A stretch of DNA of 64,000 nucleotides from Rhodobacteraceae bacterium EL129 (GTDB lineage Bacteria > Pseudomonadota > Alphaproteobacteria > Rhodobacterales > Rhodobacteraceae): contig ONZJ01000002.1 of NCBI GenBank assembly GCA_900313005.1, positions 1,752,996-1,816,995 on the forward strand, given 5' to 3'. Under the pieces are notes generated by a model. The model worked only from the letters and a program-made list of their open reading frames with translations, did no database searches and was not told the origin of the DNA. The translations under genes and the position numbers were made by a program. The stretch's first letter is position 1. The number at the start of each line of letters is the position of its first letter. Below are positions 52,785-62,333 of the stretch, in pieces.

Positions 52785-53996
52785 ATGACAACTGATCTCT
52801 CCCACTTCCGCTTCGTCGCCAAGGCTCTCCCCAATCAAGGGGCACGCCCGCGCGAGCTTGCCCGCACCATGCCTGCCCATCCGCTAAGCTACATGGAACT
52901 GCCCTATGATCCCGAATACACGCTCTACAATTCGCGCCTGACGCCAGAGAAACTCGATACGGCCACGGATGACGAGATGTACTGGGCCGTGCGTACCAAT
53001 GTCATCTTTCGCCATACCGGCGAGTTGCCGATTGAAATCAGCGGGCCGGACGCCGAAACGCTGCTGAACAAGGTGTTCACCCGCAGTGTCAGCAAGGTGA
53101 AACCGGGGCGCTGCTCCTATCAGTTTGCCTGCTATCACGATGGCGGCATGATCACCGACGGGGTGCTGTTGCGGTTGTCGCAGGACAGGTTCTGGATGGC
53201 GCAGGCAGACGGCGACCTGTTCAGCTGGTACAAGGCCCAGGCGCAAGGGCTGGACGTGAAAATCCACGACCCGAATGTCTGGGTCAGCCAGATCCAGGGG
53301 CCGCGGTCGTTGGACCTGCTGGCTGCCGTGTTGGACGGGCCAATGCCTGATCCCTTCCGCTATTTCGACTGCGCCGAGGTCTCCATCGCGGGTCAGTCCT
53401 GCTGGATCAGCCGGTCAGGCTTCACCAACGAGCTTGGTTGGGAAGTCTACATGCTGCCCGACACCGACATTCCCGCCATCGGTGACAAGATCATGGAAGT
53501 CGGCGCGGACTTCGACATTCTGTTGACCGGCACGCCGGTGTTCCGCGCACGGCGGATCGAGGCCGGGTTGCTCAATGCTGGCTCGGATTTCGGGGCAGAA
53601 ACAACACCGTTCGAGGCGGGTCTGGGCGCTTTTGTTGAGTTCGACGACCGTGACTTTGTTGGCCGCAAAGCGCTGGAAGCCGCAGACAAATCCTGCTGCA
53701 CATGGGGCATGCGGGTCACCGGCGGTGTCGCACAGCTTGGCCGCGTCATGACCATTGATGGCAAAGATGTCGGCCGGGTCTGCTCCTCGGGCTATTCGCC
53801 TTATCAGGGCTGCGGTGTCTGCATCGTGCGCATGGACGACCCTGCGCGGGGTCCCGGCACAAAGGTGGAAGTGCTTTGCGCTGATGGGTCCACCCAGAGC
53901 GGTGAGCTCTGCACCCTGCCGATGTATGATGCGGACCGCCTGATACCACGCGGCAAGCTGGTGGACATCCCGACCAAACCCATTGCTGCAGAATGA
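52785..53996 (+). CDS. GcvT/DmdA-like folate-dependent aminomethyltransferase family protein
   Basis: A 403-residue member of the glycine-cleavage T-protein fold. Family-typical blocks: LPIEISGPDAETLLNKVF, FWMAQADGDLFSWY, VSQIQGPRSLDLLAAV, ARRIEAGLLNAGSDFG and GYSPYQGCGV. The layout resembles DmdA (DMSP demethylase) and other THF-dependent demethylases as much as GcvT. No gcvH or gcvP is nearby, so a glycine cleavage role is unlikely. The substrate is probably a methylated amine or sulfonium compound (inference). It converges on the hydrolase gene 9 bases away. Confidence 0.85.
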   Translation: MTTDLSHFRFVAKALPNQGARPRELARTMPAHPLSYMELPYDPEYTLYNSRLTPEKLDTATDDEMYWAVRTNVIFRHTGELPIEISGPDAETLLNKVFTRSVSKVKPGRCSYQFACYHDGGMITDGVLLRLSQDRFWMAQADGDLFSWYKAQAQGLDVKIHDPNVWVSQIQGPRSLDLLAAVLDGPMPDPFRYFDCAEVSIAGQSCWISRSGFTNELGWEVYMLPDTDIPAIGDKIMEVGADFDILLTGTPVFRARRIEAGLLNAGSDFGAETTPFEAGLGAFVEFDDRDFVGRKALEAADKSCCTWGMRVTGGVAQLGRVMTIDGKDVGRVCSSGYSPYQGCGVCIVRMDDPARGPGTKVEVLCADGSTQSGELCTLPMYDADRLIPRGKLVDIPTKPIAAE

Positions 53997-54004
53997 CTTG
54001 GCAA

Positions 54005-54889
54005 CTAGGCTGCGTTCGCAAGGAACCCTTCGAGTGCAGCCGCGGCCACTGACGCGCGTTCAACATGAAGGAAATGTCCGCAATCATGGAAGATTTGAAG
54101 CTGAGCCTTTGGAATTGCTTGCGCCATGGCATTGATTTCAGCGGTTTTCACCAAGCGATCTTCCTGCGATGCAAGGATCAATGTCGGGACTTGAAGCGCT
54201 GCCAACTTTGCGCTCAGGTCCAGTTTTGAACATGCAGTGAAATCGTTCAGCAGAACGTTTCCTCCGGCAGACATCATCCTTTGCTGTGTGGTCTTCACGA
54301 AGTGTTCTGGCGTTGATTTGTGCCAGCAAGAGCGGGCGATGGCGGCGACGGTATCTTCGGTTTGGTTCTGCAACCCCTTCAGCAATTCGGGTGTGACTGG
54401 CATTCGCGCCGCCCCGGCGATCAGGCATAGTGAGGAAATCCGCTCGCTAGATTGCAACGCGGCTGACAAGACAACGCCGACACCCATTGAGTGCCCCACC
54501 AGACAGACGTTTTCCAGATTGAGCGCCTGCAGGAAACCGGTGACTGCGCGGCTATGGCCAGTGATATCAGGCAAGCTTAGGCCACCCGAGCCACCATGGC
54601 CCGGAAGATCAATCGCAATCACGGGATGCGCGTGCAGCGCCTGCCCCCCTTGACCGGGCAGAACAGCCGTCGACGACGGAAGGCCAAACGGGGCAGTCGC
54701 CTCGGCCACACTCCGCCAAGATTGCGGCCAGTCGAGTTTGGACCCTCCAGCACCGTGCACCAGAACAAGTGTGGGCCGCTCCGGCGTCACTGCAATTCCG
54801 TTGGTGCTAAAGCAGATTTTTTGCCCGCCGATGCTGACTTTTTGGTTGGCGTATGTCTCAAAGCGAGGGTGAGGCGTCACAACGATCAC
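54005..54889 (-). CDS. Alpha/beta hydrolase
   Basis: A 294-residue serine hydrolase. Oxyanion motif LVLVHGAGGSKLDW, nucleophile elbow CLVGHSMGVGVVLS, acid Asp in LILASQEDRLV, and His in FHDCGHFLHVE. It resembles lactone or ester hydrolases of carboxylate catabolism. The start is placed at GTG 54889, overlapping the stop of the dehydrogenase gene by four bases (GTGA); GTG 54880 is also possible. It is the last gene of the TRAP operon. Confidence 0.88.
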   Translation of the reverse strand: MIVVTPHPRFETYANQKVSIGGQKICFSTNGIAVTPERPTLVLVHGAGGSKLDWPQSWRSVAEATAPFGLPSSTAVLPGQGGQALHAHPVIAIDLPGHGGSGGLSLPDITGHSRAVTGFLQALNLENVCLVGHSMGVGVVLSAALQSSERISSLCLIAGAARMPVTPELLKGLQNQTEDTVAAIARSCWHKSTPEHFVKTTQQRMMSAGGNVLLNDFTACSKLDLSAKLAALQVPTLILASQEDRLVKTAEINAMAQAIPKAQLQIFHDCGHFLHVERASVAAAALEGFLANAA

Positions 54890-55701
54890 ACCAGCTTGTG
54901 CATGGCTTCCAGATCTGTGGACCCGATCTCGTCTACAATTTTGCTGCGCAGTTTTCGCATCGCGCCCAGCCATTTGTCGTAGTTGGCAGACTTGAATTGG
55001 ATGAATTGCGCGACATCCGCGTGCGGCAAAATCAGGAAGCTTTCCTGCGCAACACCCTCAACCACGGTTTCTGCAAGTGCTTCTGGTGTGATCACACCCG
55101 GCAGATCGCTTGATGCGCCTTTATCGGCATACCCCAGCATCGGGGTTGCCACATATTGCGGACAAATGACCGAAACCTTGATCCCGTCACCGCCATGGGT
55201 GATCGCGACGGATTCAGCGAACCCAATGGCCGCATGTTTGGTCGCGGAATAAGCCGCATCACCGATTTGGCTCAGCAACCCGGCAGCCGAAGACATCTGC
55301 AGCAGATAGCCGCTCCCGCGTTCGATCATGCCTGGCAGAACCGCGCGGGCGGCATAGACATGCGCCATCACATGAACGTCCCAGCAAAGGCCCCAGGTGT
55401 CATTACTGGCCGAGGCTGAATGTGATGGCTCGCCTAAACACACACCCGCGTTTGAGCAGAACATATCCACCGGGCCAAAGTGCTGCTCTGCCTGCTGAAC
55501 CAACGCCTGCACATCGGCCTCCTTGGTGACGTCGCATGTCACAGCCAAACCATCAATCACGGCCGCGGTTGCACGAGCCGCACCTTCGTCCAGATCGGCG
55601 ACAACAACCTTTGCACCCTCCTTGGCGAACCGAGTGGCTAAGGCCGCACCAATGCCGCGTGCACCGCCGGTGATAATGATCGTCTTATCCTTAAGATCCA
55701 T
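54886..55701 (-). CDS. Short-chain dehydrogenase/reductase
   Basis: A 271-residue classical SDR. The cofactor loop is IITGGARGIGAALA with Asp after beta-2 (VVVADLDEGAA), indicating NAD(H). The NAG motif is CSNAGVCLGE, and the active site is SSAAGLLSQIGDAAYSATK. Probably a hydroxyacyl or alcohol dehydrogenase of the pathway served by the TRAP transporter. It lies 22 bases after dctM. Confidence 0.92.
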   Translation of the reverse strand: MDLKDKTIIITGGARGIGAALATRFAKEGAKVVVADLDEGAARATAAVIDGLAVTCDVTKEADVQALVQQAEQHFGPVDMFCSNAGVCLGEPSHSASASNDTWGLCWDVHVMAHVYAARAVLPGMIERGSGYLLQMSSAAGLLSQIGDAAYSATKHAAIGFAESVAITHGGDGIKVSVICPQYVATPMLGYADKGASSDLPGVITPEALAETVVEGVAQESFLILPHADVAQFIQFKSANYDKWLGAMRKLRSKIVDEIGSTDLEAMHKLV

Positions 55702-55723
55702 GGGACTTTCCTATCGCAAATTT

Positions 55724-57007
55724 TTACAGAAGAGATGGCAGCCACAGCGCCATCGAGGGAAATGCAATCACAAGGCCAATCATCACGAACATGGCGAAAA
55801 CGAACGGGATCGCCCCTTTGATTACGTCTTTGATTGGTCCGCTTTGGCGGATGGATTGCACAACATAGAGGTTCAGCCCAATAGGCGGTGTGATCAAAGC
55901 GGTTTCCAGCAGCAACATCAGCACCACACCGAACCAGATCGGATCGTACCCAAGGGCGACGATCACCGGCACGACAATGGGGGTCGTTGTGATCAACATG
56001 GACAGGCTCTCCATGAAACACCCCATCACTAGATAGATGGCGATAATGATCAACAACACCTGAAACGGGGACAGGCCCAGGCCTTCGATAAAGCTTTGGA
56101 ATGCGGCCGCGAGGCCGATGACGGCAAGCACGAAGTTCAAGAAGGCCGCTGCCAGAATGATCAGCATGATCATCGCTGTTGTCCGCATGGTGCCTTCGAA
56201 TGATTTCAGAAGCATATCCCGTGTCAGCTTGCCGTTTTTCCACGACAGCAAGAGTGCCGCAAGAACGCCCAGAGAGGCACTTTCCGTCGGCGTCGCCCAA
56301 CCCGCATAAATGGAGCCGATGACCACAATGAAAATGAACAAAGGTTGCAACAGATTTGGCAGGCTCGCGAAACGCTCAGACCACGAAATTGAGATCTTTT
56401 CGCCGCCCCAGCCTTTGTTGGCGAGGCAGAGAAGGACGATGGTAAGACTGTAGAGCCCCGCCAAAACCAGCCCCGGTAAGATTCCCGCGAGGTAAAGCTT
56501 GGGCACGGATGTATTGGTCAAAAGCCCGTAGATGATCAGGCCAACGGAAGGCGGTATCAGAATGCCAAGTGTCCCACCGGCGGCAAGCGAGCCAAGAAAC
56601 AGGGGTGTGTGATAGCCGCGCTTGTCGATCTGCGGCACCGCAACCGTCCCAACGGTGGCCGCCGTGGCAACGGAAGACCCAGAGGTCGCCGCAAAGATAG
56701 CGCTGGAACCGATATTGGAATGCATTAGCCCGCCCGGCAGCCATGACAGCCATTTTGCCATCGCATCATACATCTTTTCAGCGATGTCCGAGCGCAGCAT
56801 GATCTCGCCCAGCATAACAAACATGGGCACCGCAACGAGCAGAAATTCGATCGAGTTTTCCCACATCATGTCACCAATGGCGCGACGCAAAGGCATGATG
56901 GAAAAGCTCTCGTCCAGCACCACACCCAACAGGCCAAGTGCTGCAGCAACCGGAATTGCAAGGAAGATGAACAGAAGTAGAAGTGAGAAAGTGACGATAA
57001 GGATCAT
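55724..57007 (-). CDS. TRAP transporter large permease (DctM-type)
   Basis: The 427-residue, about 12-helix ion-coupled subunit. Signature regions: GSSAIFAATSGSSVATAATVG and GILIPPSVGLIIYGLLTNTS. Later PPIGLNLYVVQSI. It overlaps the small-permease gene by four bases. Together with the P and Q subunits it imports a carboxylate or sulfonate across the inner membrane using the sodium gradient. Confidence 0.96.
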   Translation of the reverse strand: MILIVTFSLLLLFIFLAIPVAAALGLLGVVLDESFSIMPLRRAIGDMMWENSIEFLLVAVPMFVMLGEIMLRSDIAEKMYDAMAKWLSWLPGGLMHSNIGSSAIFAATSGSSVATAATVGTVAVPQIDKRGYHTPLFLGSLAAGGTLGILIPPSVGLIIYGLLTNTSVPKLYLAGILPGLVLAGLYSLTIVLLCLANKGWGGEKISISWSERFASLPNLLQPLFIFIVVIGSIYAGWATPTESASLGVLAALLLSWKNGKLTRDMLLKSFEGTMRTTAMIMLIILAAAFLNFVLAVIGLAAAFQSFIEGLGLSPFQVLLIIIAIYLVMGCFMESLSMLITTTPIVVPVIVALGYDPIWFGVVLMLLLETALITPPIGLNLYVVQSIRQSGPIKDVIKGAIPFVFAMFVMIGLVIAFPSMALWLPSLL

Positions 57008-57585
57008 GATTTGCCCTCCGTCTCGACCAGCTCCGCTTTGATTTCGCCTTCGATGCCTTCGGAACCGATAAGCTCAGAGACTGCATCCCAGTTGCGGCGC
57101 AGGACATTGCCTGAAACACGAAGCGCAATCAAAACCCACATCGCCAATGCAAGCCCGATCCCGCTGATCCAGACAATCTGAGGAATAGAAAGCGGTGTGC
57201 GCAGCGGCGTGACCGAGATACGGCCGGTTTCAACCGTCCCTTTGACCAATTCAAACCCGTACCAGCCAATAAGTGCGAACAGCGCGCCAAGTGCGAGAAA
57301 GCTGAGAATGTCCAATGCAATACGCAAAGGGCGCGGCATCAGATTATAGACAACGTCGATCCGCACATTTCCTTTCTTTCTGATCACGGCGGCGTAGGAC
57401 CAGGCCGTAGCTGCCGCGAAGACATAGCCTGAAATTTCATCCGCGCCCCCAAGCGACGAGTTAAAAAGCTTACGCATGATGACTTCCAATCCCACCATGA
57501 AAGCTGTCATCAAAAGGGCCGCCCCTGCGACCCAAACGGCAATTTCTGAGACACGGTCAAGCGCGCCTTGTGTTCGGATCAACAT
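57004..57585 (-). CDS. TRAP transporter small permease (DctQ-type)
   Basis: A 193-residue, four-helix subunit that anchors the large permease. Helices include VAGAALLMTAFMVGLEVIM and FLALGALFALIGWYGF. The conserved LGGADEISGYVFAAATAW lies in the first third. The charged C-terminal tail of about 30 residues is unusually long. ATG 57585; the receptor gene is 57 bases upstream. Confidence 0.95.
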   Translation of the reverse strand: MLIRTQGALDRVSEIAVWVAGAALLMTAFMVGLEVIMRKLFNSSLGGADEISGYVFAAATAWSYAAVIRKKGNVRIDVVYNLMPRPLRIALDILSFLALGALFALIGWYGFELVKGTVETGRISVTPLRTPLSIPQIVWISGIGLALAMWVLIALRVSGNVLRRNWDAVSELIGSEGIEGEIKAELVETEGKS

Positions 57586-57642
57586 GGTAAACCCCCTGCA
57601 AAGTTGGATGGCGGCACCAGCATGCCAGTGCCGCCAAGCGCG

Positions 57643-58692
57643 TTACTGAATGGATAGAGCGTTGGCCGCGCCGATCGTGGCGTTCCACGGGCCTGCGCAG
57701 TCCGCGTCGCCGCAGCGCTCGAGCCAGCCTGGAAAGACATGGCTTTGCAGGATCCCTTTGGCCTGCGCGCTATCTTCTTCGGTCATCGGGATAAGGCTCA
57801 TGCCGACGGCATCACCTTTGGAACAACCCGCGTCATCACCCGTCAGACAGGCCAACCCCTCGTTTTCTTCGGTGACATAGTTCGTCCAGGTCGTGTCTTC
57901 CCAATTGCTGATCTGCTCGGCCAGTGCGGCGCGAGATGCGTCATCAATGCTCTGCCATTTGGAAAGGTTCGCGTAGAGCCCCGCCATGCCCATGTTAATC
58001 GGCAGTTCGCCAACATAGTTGATCACCTCGTGCCAGCTAGCGTCATAGGCTGGGATCGCACCAGTGACCGCGCAATCGACGACGCCGTTCTGAATGGCAG
58101 GAACAACTTCACCGAATGCAATCGTCACGTTCGTCGCCCCTGCGCCGGACAAGAAGTCTGCGTGGGTGGCGCTTGAAGTTCTGATCTTACGGCCTTCAAG
58201 TCCGGCCAAGCCATCGAACTCGTCCTTGCAGAACACGAACTGGCGACCAAAGGGGTAATGCGCCAGCATGATCAGGTTCTGCTCCGCCAGACGTGCATTG
58301 ATCACGTCGCGGTAGGCATCGGCGTTCGCGCGTGCGCTGGCCATATCGGTTGCGACACCAGCAAGATCGATGCCTTCCATCTCGGGCGTCGATCCGGTGA
58401 CATAGGCAACAACCATGTTGCCCATATCGAACACACCGTTTTGTAGCAAGTTGAGCGTCTCGTAGCCTTTCAAGCCCATGACAGAGATGGAGACGATTTC
58501 GCCGCTCATCTGACCTTCGGTGTTTGCAGACAAGGTTTCGGTCCAGAACGGCGCTTCGTAGTTTTTGAACTGGCTGAGACTACTCCAGGTCCCAAGCACC
58601 TTAAACTGGTGCGGCTGGATGTCGTCTGCCTCTGCCGTTCCAGCGGCGACTGCAAGACTTAGCCCTGCGATGGTGGCGAGTGATTTCAACAT
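57643..58692 (-). CDS. TRAP transporter solute receptor (DctP-type)
   Basis: A 349-residue periplasmic binding protein with an N-terminal signal peptide (about residues 1-22, cleavage near TAEAD). Ligand-carboxylate Arg is expected in GLEGRKIRTSSA; DCAVTGAIPAYD forms the second contact region. Four C-terminal cysteines (ACLTGDDAGC and RCGDADC) suggest two disulfides. ATG 58692 follows GGGAGGAAAC. Ligand not predictable; the neighbours point to a carboxylic acid activated to CoA. Confidence 0.93.
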   Translation of the reverse strand: MLKSLATIAGLSLAVAAGTAEADDIQPHQFKVLGTWSSLSQFKNYEAPFWTETLSANTEGQMSGEIVSISVMGLKGYETLNLLQNGVFDMGNMVVAYVTGSTPEMEGIDLAGVATDMASARANADAYRDVINARLAEQNLIMLAHYPFGRQFVFCKDEFDGLAGLEGRKIRTSSATHADFLSGAGATNVTIAFGEVVPAIQNGVVDCAVTGAIPAYDASWHEVINYVGELPINMGMAGLYANLSKWQSIDDASRAALAEQISNWEDTTWTNYVTEENEGLACLTGDDAGCSKGDAVGMSLIPMTEEDSAQAKGILQSHVFPGWLERCGDADCAGPWNATIGAANALSIQ

Positions 58693-58733
58693 AAGTTTCC
58701 TCCCTTGGATGTGTTGAATATGTGCCGCTGCGG

Positions 58734-59591
58734 TTATTCCGAGCGGTCGTTGATGGGTGTGTTGGTGGTCCAGTCAAAACGGCCCGTGTCGCGTTCCTGA
58801 ACGGCCTGTTTCCAGCCGACCGCCTCGACGCGGGCCTTGAAATTCATCCCTTCGGGCGAATGGCGGGTGATCCCGTCAAAGACGGTGGCCAATCTTTGGG
58901 TCTGATTGACCTTTTCTTCCACGGCCGCATTGATCACCATCTTCTGCATCGCCAGCTGGTTGATCGGAACGCTCGCCATTCGCTGCGCTAGCGCCTCGAC
59001 CTCGGCATCCAATTGCGCATCTGGCACGGATTTCAGCACCAGCCCCATCTCGGCAGCCTCAATCCCGGCGATCTTGTCGCCCGTAAACATCATGCGCTTG
59101 GCCTTTTCAGGCCCGAGCCGATGCACCCACATCGCAGTCGTCGGACAGCCCCAAACACGGGTGGGCATGTAGCCGATCTGCGCTGTGTCTCCCATAATCG
59201 TAAGATCCGCGCAGAGCGCGATGTCTGACCCGCCAGCAACGGCGAAACCATGCACCTTGCAGATAACTGGTTTCATCGCTCGAAAGAGAGACATGAAGGC
59301 CTGCGTATTGGCCCACATAAACTGGAAATCTTGCATCGGATCCCAAGGCATCTCCTGCACAACCTGATTTGTGCTATTGCCTTCGGCGTAATGCGCCAGG
59401 TCATAGCCCGAACAGAAAGCCTTGCCCGCACCCGACAAGACCATCACATGCACGTCCCTGTCGGCATCCGCTTGCGCCACCGCCGCAGCCAACTCGCCGG
59501 GCAAGTCATCGTCGATGGCATTCATCACCTCGGGGCGGTTCAGGGTGATCCGACCAATGCGGCCGTCTTTCTCGTAAAGAACTTTTGGCAA
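58734..59591 (-). CDS. Enoyl-CoA hydratase/isomerase (crotonase) family protein
   Basis: A 285-residue crotonase. Oxyanion-hole blocks: AFCSGYDLAHYAE and KVHGFAVAGGSDIALCADL, with MPTRVWGCPTTAMW downstream. The usual catalytic Glu positions are not clearly met, so the exact reaction is open. The start is TTG 59591, ten bases after GGAG; there is no ATG nearby. It heads the leftward TRAP operon and is divergent from the LysR gene. Confidence 0.9.
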   Translation of the reverse strand: MPKVLYEKDGRIGRITLNRPEVMNAIDDDLPGELAAAVAQADADRDVHVMVLSGAGKAFCSGYDLAHYAEGNSTNQVVQEMPWDPMQDFQFMWANTQAFMSLFRAMKPVICKVHGFAVAGGSDIALCADLTIMGDTAQIGYMPTRVWGCPTTAMWVHRLGPEKAKRMMFTGDKIAGIEAAEMGLVLKSVPDAQLDAEVEALAQRMASVPINQLAMQKMVINAAVEEKVNQTQRLATVFDGITRHSPEGMNFKARVEAVGWKQAVQERDTGRFDWTTNTPINDRSE

Positions 59592-59655
59592 GGTGCGTTG
59601 CTCCAGTTGTGACTCTCGGTTCGCTGACCGGTTATGGGAGCATGGTTGGCAAACC

Positions 59656-59706
59656 TGATATTTTCCATTATTAGTTTTCTATGTTTTGATAACTTTGGAA
59701 TATCAA
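59656..59706. promoter_or_regulatory. LysR operator candidates before the second LysR gene
   Basis: TTGATA-N9-TATCAA at 59686-59706 is an inverted repeat ending two bases before the LysR ATG, so binding would also block that gene. TGATATTTTCC at 59656 and GGAATATCA at 59698 form a second, wider dyad in the same divergent region. The same half-site words recur at 60619-60641. Confidence 0.65.
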
Positions 59707-59708
59707 TA

Positions 59709-60617
59709 ATGCTACCAACACTTCGCCAACTCCTCGTCTTCAAAACCGTAGTTGAGCAAGGCAGTTTTCGAAAAAGCGCTGACGTCCTGAACACATCCCA
59801 GCCAGCGCTGTCGAACTCTGTTAAGGCGCTGGAGGATGTTCTGGGAACGTCGGTGTTCTTCCGAACAACACGATCTGTGGAACTGACTGCGGCTGGCACC
59901 GCGCTTTATGCGCGCATCGATCAGATTTTTGAGATGGTTGAGACTGCCACATTGGAAGCCCGCGATGCGGCAGACGGCAAAGGCGGCAGGCTACGACTAA
60001 ATTACGTGGATTTTGCGATCCTGGGTGGATTGCCCGATGTGCTGGAAAATTTTCGGTCGAAAAACCCGAAGATACAGATTGACATAGGTTTCGCCCGCAC
60101 GCTTGAACAGATTGAAAAAATGCAGAAAGGCCAGATAGATATCGGGTTTATTTTTGACATGGACACGCCTATTCCGCCGGATTTCCGGCGATTGGTTTTC
60201 AGTGTTGAAGGACTTGCCGCTGTTGTGCCCAGAGCGCATCGGTTGGCCAAGAGGGCCACGCTGGGGCTGGAAGAGCTCAAAGGCGAACCGATCATTGCGG
60301 GCGACGCCAGATGGGAGCGGTATACGGATATGGTCAACGAGCATTGTATTGCCCGTGGCTTCTCGCTCGAGATTTCTCAGCGGGCTTACTTGCGCGACGA
60401 GATGCTGTCCCTCGTTCTGGGCGGCATGGGGGTTCTAATCTATCCCAATTGCATCATGAACGCCGCGCGCTTTGGTTTGCGGGCTATTCCGATCAGCGAT
60501 GTTGGCGATGTTATCACGACCTCACTGATTTGGCGCAGCGACAGCGCGAACCCAATTGTAGCCCCGTTTGTCGACGCTGTGCGCAAGTCGTTAGCCAACG
60601 CCGTTGATACAAAGTAA
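59709..60617 (+). CDS. LysR-family regulator of the TRAP/CoA cluster
   Basis: A 302-residue LysR regulator. HTH at about residues 18-40 (SFRKSADVLNTSQPALSNSV). The co-inducer domain has FAILGGLPDVLENF and GEPIIAGDARWERY. ATG 59709 matches the family N-terminus (MLPTLRQLLVF). It is divergent from the crotonase-TRAP operon and upstream of the CoA ligase gene, with matching dyads on both sides. Confidence 0.93.
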   Translation: MLPTLRQLLVFKTVVEQGSFRKSADVLNTSQPALSNSVKALEDVLGTSVFFRTTRSVELTAAGTALYARIDQIFEMVETATLEARDAADGKGGRLRLNYVDFAILGGLPDVLENFRSKNPKIQIDIGFARTLEQIEKMQKGQIDIGFIFDMDTPIPPDFRRLVFSVEGLAAVVPRAHRLAKRATLGLEELKGEPIIAGDARWERYTDMVNEHCIARGFSLEISQRAYLRDEMLSLVLGGMGVLIYPNCIMNAARFGLRAIPISDVGDVITTSLIWRSDSANPIVAPFVDAVRKSLANAVDTK

Positions 60618-60618
60618 T

Positions 60619-60641
60619 TATCAATACATAGATTTTTGATA
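60619..60641. promoter_or_regulatory. LysR operator candidate before the CoA ligase gene
   Basis: TATCAA-N11-TTGATA lies between the LysR stop codon and the ligase start, 65 bases upstream of the latter. It uses the same half-sites as the dyad at 59686-59706 in reversed order. Confidence 0.6.
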
Positions 60642-60705
60642 TTTGAGAATTCGCGGCACGTTGCCTCTGATATTTTATGAGAACAATGAATAATCAGAGC
60701 CACAA

Positions 60706-62325
60706 ATGTACAACTTACACCTCGAAAAAGCGTATTTCCCAGCTCAGTCAGACATGGATGCAATCGATGTGCCTATCGGCGAAGGCCTAAGGGAGGTCAC
60801 AGCAAGCAACATCTACAGGCCGGCACTGACTGAGATCCGTCAAGATGGCACACGGGGACGGTCCTGGACATATGGCGCGCTTTGGGAAGACTGCCAACGA
60901 TTGGCGCTTGCTTTGAGTACGCGTTTTGCCAAGGGCGAAAAGATCGTGGTCTGGTCTCCAAACAGCCCTGAATGGGTTTTGATGGAATATGCCTGTGCGC
61001 TAGCCGGTCTGGTTCTAGTAACGGCCAACCCATCGCTGCAGGTCAAAGAACTCCGCTACGTACTCGAGCAGTCTGGCGCTGTTGGCCTGTTCCATGTTCA
61101 GGAATTCAGGGGCAACCCGATGGCGCAGATCGCCAATCATGCCAGCGATGGCAATATCGTCTTGCGGGAAGTCACTGATCTTAATGACCACGACGTTTTG
61201 TTCGCACGAGGCTCAAACGAAGCAGCTCTTCCAAAGGTGTCGACCGCCGATCCGGCACAAATTCAATACACGTCAGGAACGACCGGGTTTCCAAAGGCCG
61301 CGCTTTTGTCCCATGGGGGGCTTTTGAACAACGCGCGCTTTTATGCAGATCGCTGCGGGGTCACACAAAACAGCATCTGGATCAACATCATGCAGATGTT
61401 TCACACATCCGGTTGTGGGATGGTGACGCTGGGCGCGATGCAGGCAGGCGCACATATGGTTCTTGTCAGCCTGTTTGACGCGCCGCGCATCGTCGATCTG
61501 ATTGAAAGCGAAAGGGCAGATATTATTCTGGGCGTTCCGACAATGGTCGTCGCCCTTCTTGAGGAACAGGAGCTTAATCCGCGTGATACATCTGCGCTGC
61601 GCGTGATCAGCTGCGGTGGCGCAAATGTTGCCGCGGATTTGGTACGACGGGTGAAGAAAGCGTTTGGATGCGGATTTTCGACCCTCTATGGCCAGACCGA
61701 GCACTGCCCGGTTATCACCCAGCACCATTTGGGCGACAGCATTAATGACATCTGCACCACAATCGGCCAGCCGATCCCACAAACAGACGTGTCCATCCGA
61801 CGTTTGAGCGATAATTCCTGCGCTGACCTGAACGAGCCGGGTGAAATCTGCGCGCGCGGGCCGTGCACAATGCTTGAATACCACGATAACCCGGCAGCCA
61901 CGCAGGCGACGATTGACGCAGACGGTTGGCTGCATACCGGCGATCTGGGCACCATGGATGCGCGGGGATATCTAAAGATCACCGGCCGGGTCAAAGAGAT
62001 GATTATTCGTGGCGGAGAGAACCACTTCCCCGCTGAAATCGAGAATGCGATGTTGACGCATCCAGAGATCCAAGAAGTCGCCGTGGTCGGCATCCCTGAT
62101 GAAAAAAGGGGCGAGTTGATTGCGTGTTTCATCCGAGCATCCGACGAAACAGGTTTAAGCGTGGCAGACTTAAAGTCCCATTGCCGGACCGAACTGTCTC
62201 CACAAAAAACGCCGAACCTTTGGGTTCAGGTCGATAGCTTTCCTATGACCGGGTCCGGCAAGATCCAAAAATTCGCCTTGCGTGATTTGTTCGAACGCGG
62301 TGAACTCACCCCATTAACTGCATAG
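60706..62325 (+). CDS. Acyl-CoA synthetase (AMP-forming)
   Basis: A 539-residue ANL-superfamily ligase that activates a carboxylic acid to its CoA thioester. Motifs: IQYTSGTTGFPKAALLSHGG (P-loop), STLYGQTEHCPVI, WLHTGDLGTMD, and GRVKEMIIRGGENHFPAEIE. The catalytic Lys is in GSGKIQKFALR. It resembles the fatty-acid/FadK-like branch, but the substrate is unknown. The upstream region has a LysR dyad; the molybdoenzyme gene follows after eight bases. Confidence 0.95.
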   Translation: MYNLHLEKAYFPAQSDMDAIDVPIGEGLREVTASNIYRPALTEIRQDGTRGRSWTYGALWEDCQRLALALSTRFAKGEKIVVWSPNSPEWVLMEYACALAGLVLVTANPSLQVKELRYVLEQSGAVGLFHVQEFRGNPMAQIANHASDGNIVLREVTDLNDHDVLFARGSNEAALPKVSTADPAQIQYTSGTTGFPKAALLSHGGLLNNARFYADRCGVTQNSIWINIMQMFHTSGCGMVTLGAMQAGAHMVLVSLFDAPRIVDLIESERADIILGVPTMVVALLEEQELNPRDTSALRVISCGGANVAADLVRRVKKAFGCGFSTLYGQTEHCPVITQHHLGDSINDICTTIGQPIPQTDVSIRRLSDNSCADLNEPGEICARGPCTMLEYHDNPAATQATIDADGWLHTGDLGTMDARGYLKITGRVKEMIIRGGENHFPAEIENAMLTHPEIQEVAVVGIPDEKRGELIACFIRASDETGLSVADLKSHCRTELSPQKTPNLWVQVDSFPMTGSGKIQKFALRDLFERGELTPLTA

Positions 62326-62333
62326 GTGCATCA

